A stretch of DNA of 64,000 nucleotides from Bacillota bacterium (GTDB taxonomy: Bacteria > Bacillota > Clostridia > Christensenellales > SZUA-584), in NCBI GenBank assembly GCA_023459495.1, contig JAEWTL010000013.1:310001-374000 (forward strand), written 5' to 3'. Shown here one piece after another: positions 59,562 to 64,000 of this stretch. Position 1 is the stretch's first letter; each line of letters opens with the position of its first letter. The translations under genes were made by a program, and so were the position numbers. The notes beneath the pieces were generated by a model. The model had not been told where the DNA came from and ran no database searches. It saw nothing but the letters and a program-made list of their open reading frames with translations.

Positions 59562-60548
59562 TTAAGCTAAAGCTTTTTTCGCAACCCGCTTGTTCACCAT
59601 GGAATCCAGCAGCACTGTTACAATGATCAGCACACCAATGATCGCGTCTCTCCATTCGCTGGGCACCGCCAGCAGGTTCATACAGTTTGAAACGATCGTG
59701 ATGACGAGCGCGCCCACAACCGTACCCAGAATACCGCCGTGGCCACCGGAAGCACTGGTGCCTCCCATATAAACCGTAGCGAGCACAGGAAGCAGGTAAG
59801 CGTTTCCGATATCCGCCTGCACCGCATTCATGCGAGCGACGAAAAGGATTCCTGCAAAAGCAGACAGCATACCGCTCATCACAAACGCGCCCATAATGAC
59901 CCTTTTGGAGTTGATACCGGACATGGTTGCACAAGTGCGGTTGGAGCCTACTGCGTAGCACTTTCTGCCGAAGTTCGTCTTTCTCAGTACGAATATGCCG
60001 ATTGCCACCAGAATGAGCATGACCACAATCGGCATCTGCAAAAATCCAAACAGGGTGCCGTTGCCGATGAACCTGAACGCTTCATTAAAATCATAGAGCA
60101 CATAGCCTTGCAGTATCACATACGCAAATCCGAACACCGCCCACTGCAGACCGTAGGTCGAGATAAAGGACGGAAGCCCTACATAAGCGATCATGTAGCC
60201 GTTCAGCGAGCCCAGCAATCCGCCAAGGGCCAGCGCAGCAAGAATAGCCACGATAAAGTTCACGTCGAAGTGCTTCATCAGAATCGATGCAACTACAGCG
60301 CAAATGGTCATGATCGATCCGGACGACAGATCCGGGCCATTCGTAATGATCGCAACCGTCTGCCCAATACCGAGAATAATCAGAATGCTGGCGTTCGTCA
60401 CATTATTGCTGATGTTTCTCCCGCTTAAAAACGACGGATCAATGATGTAGCCCAGTACAATGATCGCAGCCAAAACGGCCAATCTGCTGATTGCGGACAT
60501 TGAGCCCGCGGGTAAGCGCAGCGCTTTCCTGTTTCTTGCTTCGCTCAT
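59562..60548 (-). CDS. Sugar ABC transporter permease (RbsC family)
   Basis: 328 residues, about ten membrane segments. GPDLSSGSIMTICAVVAS replaces the usual GxIDLSVG; STYGLQWAVFGFAYV and the coupling loop GSNRTCATMSGINSKRV follow. ATG 60548 (AAAGGAG upstream) overlaps the stop of the other permease (ATGA), so the two are translated together and probably form a heterodimer. Last gene of the operon. Confidence 0.92.
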   Translation of the reverse strand: MSEARNRKALRLPAGSMSAISRLAVLAAIIVLGYIIDPSFLSGRNISNNVTNASILIILGIGQTVAIITNGPDLSSGSIMTICAVVASILMKHFDVNFIVAILAALALGGLLGSLNGYMIAYVGLPSFISTYGLQWAVFGFAYVILQGYVLYDFNEAFRFIGNGTLFGFLQMPIVVMLILVAIGIFVLRKTNFGRKCYAVGSNRTCATMSGINSKRVIMGAFVMSGMLSAFAGILFVARMNAVQADIGNAYLLPVLATVYMGGTSASGGHGGILGTVVGALVITIVSNCMNLLAVPSEWRDAIIGVLIIVTVLLDSMVNKRVAKKALA

Positions 60549-61492
60549 TTCTTTATCTCCTTTGACGTGATGCTTACCTGGAAGACGATTGCCAAAATAA
60601 TGACAGCGCCGATGATTGCCGGCTGCCAAAGGGACGGAATGCGGATAACGTTCAATCCGCTGCGTATCACCGTCAGCAAGGCCACGCCGACTACTGTTCC
60701 TTTCACATCACCTTTACCGATGTTCAAGCTTGTACCGCCCAGGATTGTGGCAGCGATGGCTTCAAACTCCCACTTCTGTCCGACAAGCGGATCTGCAACC
60801 TCTAGCCTTGCGACCAGGACACAAGCACCAAGACCGGTCAGGAAGCCCGCAAAGGCAAATACGACCCATCTCCAGAATCTTGTATTGATGCCGGAGAGAC
60901 GAGCACCTTCAACGTTACCGCCGATCGCAAACAGGTATCGGCCCAGCCGCGTGTGGTCCTGAACGACGATGGCAAAAATGAAGATCACCAGACAGCAGAT
61001 CGCAGCCATCGGAATTGCCTTGTTGATCAGGCTGCCGAGGAAGATAAAGGCTTCGTTAGAAATCGGAATACCCACCTTGTCCGTCGCAACCAGCGCAAAG
61101 CCGTAAAAGACGCCCTGAGTACCCAGCGTAACGATAAACGGCTGAAGCCCGCAATAGGAGATCAGAAATCCGTTGACAGCGCCGCAGGCAAACCCGGTAA
61201 GCGCACCGAGCAGAATAGCGACCGGAATCGCAAATCCCGCGTTCAGGGCTACGGCAACTGTTACACCGCTGAGCGTTAAAATGCCGCCGAGCGACAGATC
61301 GAGTCCCCCACTGATGATAACAAAGGTGGCTGCGGCGGATACAACCAACAACACGGACCCTTGCTGCAGCAGAATCAGCAGATTCCGCATGGTCAAATAC
61401 TGATCTGTGATGCAGCTGAAGAGGATGACCAACAGCAGTATAAACCAGACAACGATCGGAATTTTCTTGAACGCAGACCTCACTTTACTCAT
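60545..61492 (-). CDS. Sugar ABC transporter permease (RbsC family)
   Basis: 315 residues. ISGGLDLSLGGILTLSG is the translocation motif, TLGTQGVFYGFAL follows, and the coupling loop is GGNVEGARLSGINTRFWR. ATG 61492 has GAGGAGGT 5 nt upstream and overlaps the ATPase stop. Partner of the permease at 59562-60548. The ATPase is at 61485-63008. Confidence 0.92.
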   Translation of the reverse strand: MSKVRSAFKKIPIVVWFILLLVILFSCITDQYLTMRNLLILLQQGSVLLVVSAAATFVIISGGLDLSLGGILTLSGVTVAVALNAGFAIPVAILLGALTGFACGAVNGFLISYCGLQPFIVTLGTQGVFYGFALVATDKVGIPISNEAFIFLGSLINKAIPMAAICCLVIFIFAIVVQDHTRLGRYLFAIGGNVEGARLSGINTRFWRWVVFAFAGFLTGLGACVLVARLEVADPLVGQKWEFEAIAATILGGTSLNIGKGDVKGTVVGVALLTVIRSGLNVIRIPSLWQPAIIGAVIILAIVFQVSITSKEIKK

Positions 61493-63008
61493 GGTCGACC
61501 TCCTCATTGATAGCTCCCTCCATCGCGTAGGAAATGATCAATTCCTGCGAGGCCTCGCTCGAATCCAACTCACATACAATCCTTCTGTTTCGCATGACAT
61601 AAATTCTGTCGCTCATCCCGATGACTTCCGGCAATTCGGATGATATCATCAAAATCGCTTTGCCTTCTTTTACGAGCTCGTTCATCAGCGCATAGATCTC
61701 GCCTTTCGCGCCTACGTCGATGCCGCGGGTCGGTTCGTCAAATATGATAATATCCGCTTTTGTGCACAGCCATTTTGCCAGAACAACCTTCTGCTGGTTT
61801 CCACCGGACAGGTTCCCTGCCAGCTGTTCTCTTGAAGGAGTGACAATATTGATGTCCTTGATATACTGATCAACGACTTTCTTTTCTACCTTGGAACGGA
61901 TCACACCGGATGGCTGCAGTTTTTTCATGCTGGACATGACAACATTCTGCGAAATCGGAAGAATAAGCGACAACCCCTGCCGTTTTCTGTCCTCCGGCAC
62001 CAGCGACAGACCGCGGTCGATGACCTGCTGAGGGGTCATGTTCTTCCCCACCTCTTCACCAAACAGATAAATCTTGCCGTCATCATAGCTATCCACATGG
62101 AACAGCGCGCGTACCAGCTCCGTGCGGCCTGCGCCGACCAAGCCGGCCAGCCCGATAATCTCGCCTCTGCGCAATTCAAGATTGATATCTTTCAGCTTTT
62201 CTTTTGAAGAAGACAGATTTTCAACTTTCAATGCCACCTCGCCGGGTGTCTGGCGGTCTCTCTTATACAGGTCGGTGATTTCACGGCCGACCATCATTTT
62301 GACCATTTCATCGGTGGTGATCTCTTTAACGCCGCGGGTGGCAATAAACTTCCCGTCCCTGAGGACCGTAATCCGGTCGCCGATGATCGGAATCTCCTGC
62401 AAACGATGGGATATGTAAATGATGCCGATTCCCTTCGCTGTCAGCGAGCGAACGATTTCGAACAGTTTTTCAATTTCCAGATCTGTCAATGACGCGGTGG
62501 GCTCATCCATGATCAGTATTTTCAGATCATGTGTCAGCGCCTTGGCGACTTCGACCATCTGCTGCTGCGCAACCGGGATGGAATTTGCCAGCGCATGGGT
62601 GTCAACGTTCATCTTCATGCTGGAAAGCAGCTCTTTCGCTGTCTCATGCATCTTCTTCTTGTCAACCAGCACGCCTGCTTTACGCGGCATGTGATTGATA
62701 TATATATTTTCTGCTACCGTTAAGTACGGTACGAGATTGAACTCCTGATAAATGATGCCTATGCCGTTTTTCTGGGCAGAAATAGGATTAAAGCGCGTTA
62801 CTTTTTTCCCATCAACGAACAATTCTCCGCCATCGGGAGAATAGGCACCTGCAAGGATTTTCATGAGCGTGGATTTACCTGCGCCGTTTTCACCAATCAG
62901 CACATGCACTTCCCCGGGCTTCAGATTGAAACTCATATCGTCTAAAGCCTTGACCCCGGGGAAAATTTTGGTAATATGATTCATTTCCAGTAAATAATTA
63001 TTTTCCAT
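61485..63008 (-). CDS. Sugar ABC transporter ATP-binding protein (RbsA/MglA family)
   Basis: 507 residues. NBD1: GENGAGKST, IIYQEFNLVPYLTVAEN, SIPVAQQQMVEVAKAL (canonical signature shifted to VAQQQ), LIMDEPTASLT, YISHRL. NBD2: degenerate GLVGAGRTE, NLSGGNQQKVVLAKW, IIFDEPTRGIDVGAK. ATG 63008; the frame upstream to 63059 has no ribosome-binding site. Expressed behind the binding-protein gene across a strong hairpin (63097-63153). Confidence 0.93.
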   Translation of the reverse strand: MENNYLLEMNHITKIFPGVKALDDMSFNLKPGEVHVLIGENGAGKSTLMKILAGAYSPDGGELFVDGKKVTRFNPISAQKNGIGIIYQEFNLVPYLTVAENIYINHMPRKAGVLVDKKKMHETAKELLSSMKMNVDTHALANSIPVAQQQMVEVAKALTHDLKILIMDEPTASLTDLEIEKLFEIVRSLTAKGIGIIYISHRLQEIPIIGDRITVLRDGKFIATRGVKEITTDEMVKMMVGREITDLYKRDRQTPGEVALKVENLSSSKEKLKDINLELRRGEIIGLAGLVGAGRTELVRALFHVDSYDDGKIYLFGEEVGKNMTPQQVIDRGLSLVPEDRKRQGLSLILPISQNVVMSSMKKLQPSGVIRSKVEKKVVDQYIKDINIVTPSREQLAGNLSGGNQQKVVLAKWLCTKADIIIFDEPTRGIDVGAKGEIYALMNELVKEGKAILMISSELPEVIGMSDRIYVMRNRRIVCELDSSEASQELIISYAMEGAINEEVDHE

Positions 63009-63086
63009 AGCCGTCCGATCCTTGTTTCTATGAATATATCGCAGACATCTACACAACAATTCCGATCCACACAGAAGAGGCAGTTC

Positions 63087-63153
63087 TAAAAAGGAAAAGC
63101 TCCGGCCGAGATGCCTGGCTTTGAGTTGCCCGCGCCCAAACAGGCCGGAGCTT
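63087..63153 (-). terminator. Intra-operon hairpin after the third binding-protein gene
   Basis: Perfect 11-bp stem AAGCTCCGGCC/GGCCGGAGCTT (63097-63107 and 63143-63153) followed on the minus strand by TTTTCCTTTTTAG. Confidence 0.8.
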
Positions 63154-63200
63154 CATCCTTTAAGATCAATCGCTTGATGCGACTGCGTCAGCAGAGTTGC

Positions 63201-64000
63201 TTATTTGTTCTGTAATGCTTCCGGACGCTCGTCCATCTCTGCCAAGTTGTCCTGCGTGACGATGGTGATGGGGCAGTTGATCTGGCGCGGAACGCTTTCG
63301 CCGTTCAGTGCACGGATAGCCGCCACAACGCTCAGGTACGCCTGGTAATATACGCCCTGGGACACCGTGAACACTTCAGAACCGTTCTGGACAGCCGTGA
63401 ACTGGGGTTCCTGTACGTCGAAACCGCTGATCAGAACCTGGCCTTCTCTGCCGGCTGCCTTAACCGCTTCAACAGCGCCTTCAGCCTGGTTGCCGCCGAC
63501 TGCCACGATCGCAGTAAGGTCATCGCCCCACTTCGTGATGTAGTCTTCAGCCAGCTTGCGGCCTTCGTCAAACTGCCACTTCGTTACGCCGGATTCCACA
63601 ACGATGTCCGGATATGCTTCGGCAAATCTGTCCATGCAGCCCTTGGTCCGAAGGTCTGAGGTCGCCTGTCCGGGCACACCTTCCATGACGAGCACATGGC
63701 CTTTGCCGCCAATGAGTTCAGCCATCTTGTCCGCGATCATGACGCCCACCTGGGTGTTGTCAACGCCAACGTAGGTCAGGTAGTCCACATCGGACGGTCC
63801 CATCGTGTTATCATAAATAACCGGTATGCCAGCTTCGATCAGGTCTTCCACGGGGCCCTTAACCGCTTCCGTGTTAGCCGGGGCCAGGATAACCGCATCA
63901 ACGCCGATGGTGATCAGGTCTTCCAGTATTCTCTTCTGCTCTTCAACGTTGTCAGCCTTGCTGGGCGAGAAGTCCAGAATGTTGACACCAAGCGCTTCGC
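63201..64000 (-). CDS. RbsB-type sugar-binding protein, C-terminal part (runs off window)
   Basis: The minus-strand frame is open from the edge to the stop at 63201, 266 residues; signal peptide and first strand are beyond the edge. ILAPANTEAVKGPVEDLIEAGIPVIYDNT, DNTQVGVMIADKMAEL, VAVGGNQAEGAVEAVKAAGR and VLISGFDVQEPQF are standard RbsB-like hinge and lobe-2 elements. A GTG at 63851 is internal, not a start. First gene of the operon that continues with ATPase and two permeases. Confidence 0.9.
   Translation of the reverse strand, partial: EALGVNILDFSPSKADNVEEQKRILEDLITIGVDAVILAPANTEAVKGPVEDLIEAGIPVIYDNTMGPSDVDYLTYVGVDNTQVGVMIADKMAELIGGKGHVLVMEGVPGQATSDLRTKGCMDRFAEAYPDIVVESGVTKWQFDEGRKLAEDYITKWGDDLTAIVAVGGNQAEGAVEAVKAAGREGQVLISGFDVQEPQFTAVQNGSEVFTVSQGVYYQAYLSVVAAIRALNGESVPRQINCPITIVTQDNLAEMDERPEALQNK

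Noticed and set aside
1..64000. rRNA, tRNA, transposase, integrase or phage genes
   Set aside because: None recognised on either strand by eye; small tRNAs could only be excluded fully with a covariance-model scan.

Overview
The window looks like a chromosomal segment of an anaerobic, endospore-forming member of the Clostridia (Firmicutes). Support comes from a Tlp-type small acid-soluble spore protein with a forespore-type promoter, consensus Gram-positive Shine-Dalgarno sites (GGAGG), lipoprotein-type sugar-binding proteins, an LCP cell-wall ligase and several ETF-linked flavoenzymes. I saw no rRNA, tRNA, phage, transposase or CRISPR array. About 60 genes are supported. Most of the left half and right quarter is transcribed on the minus strand.

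Layout. 1-5.0 kb: an FtsX-like permease fragment, tlp, an autoregulated XRE/ABC-2 exporter cassette and an LCP protein. 5.0-19.0 kb: a sugar regulon on the minus strand. It has an rbsD-like pyranase, a ROK kinase and a LacI regulator, then a 10.7-kb operon of binding protein, ATPase, two permeases, SDR, MDR dehydrogenase, two PfkB kinases, a discoidin-like protein, a cupin and deoC. Four near-identical 18-bp palindromes plus a half-site mark the LacI circuit. 19.0-32.3 kb: an FGGY kinase divergent from a YhfZ-like regulator that heads an eight-gene redox operon. That operon holds a BON-fused glycerol-3-phosphate-dehydrogenase-like flavoprotein, a second flavoprotein, DUF1667, two FAD_binding_4 dehydrogenases, a fused EtfB-EtfA carrying an in-frame repeat insertion, and a separate EtfB/EtfA pair. 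32.3-38.0 kb: a second, divergent deoC-like aldolase, an acyl-CoA ligase with an E2-like acyltransferase, a peptidoglycan-binding NlpC-like protein and a DUF2161 nuclease-fold protein. 38.0-48.1 kb: a hydroxy-acid operon (AtuA/DUF1446, DUF4387, CitMHS transporter, RraA-like aldolase, split transketolase, D-2-hydroxyacid dehydrogenase, glycerate kinase, esterase) under a divergent LysR regulator. 48.2-51.3 kb: a LacX-like epimerase, a lone MtaA/UroD-family protein and galT. 51.4-64 kb: a ChvE/Ggu-type ABC system with a divergent DeoR regulator and an orphan RbsA-type ATPase, an MFS transporter, and a third RbsABC-type system whose binding protein runs off the right edge.

The segment is a catabolic archipelago for sugars, polyols and hydroxy acids, each unit with its own regulator. 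The parts that best fit an undescribed system are the double-ETF redox operon (22.6-32.3 kb) and the AtuA-DUF4387-CitMHS-RraA-transketolase-hydroxypyruvate-type operon (38.0-46.9 kb). Substrates of both are inferred from family membership only.
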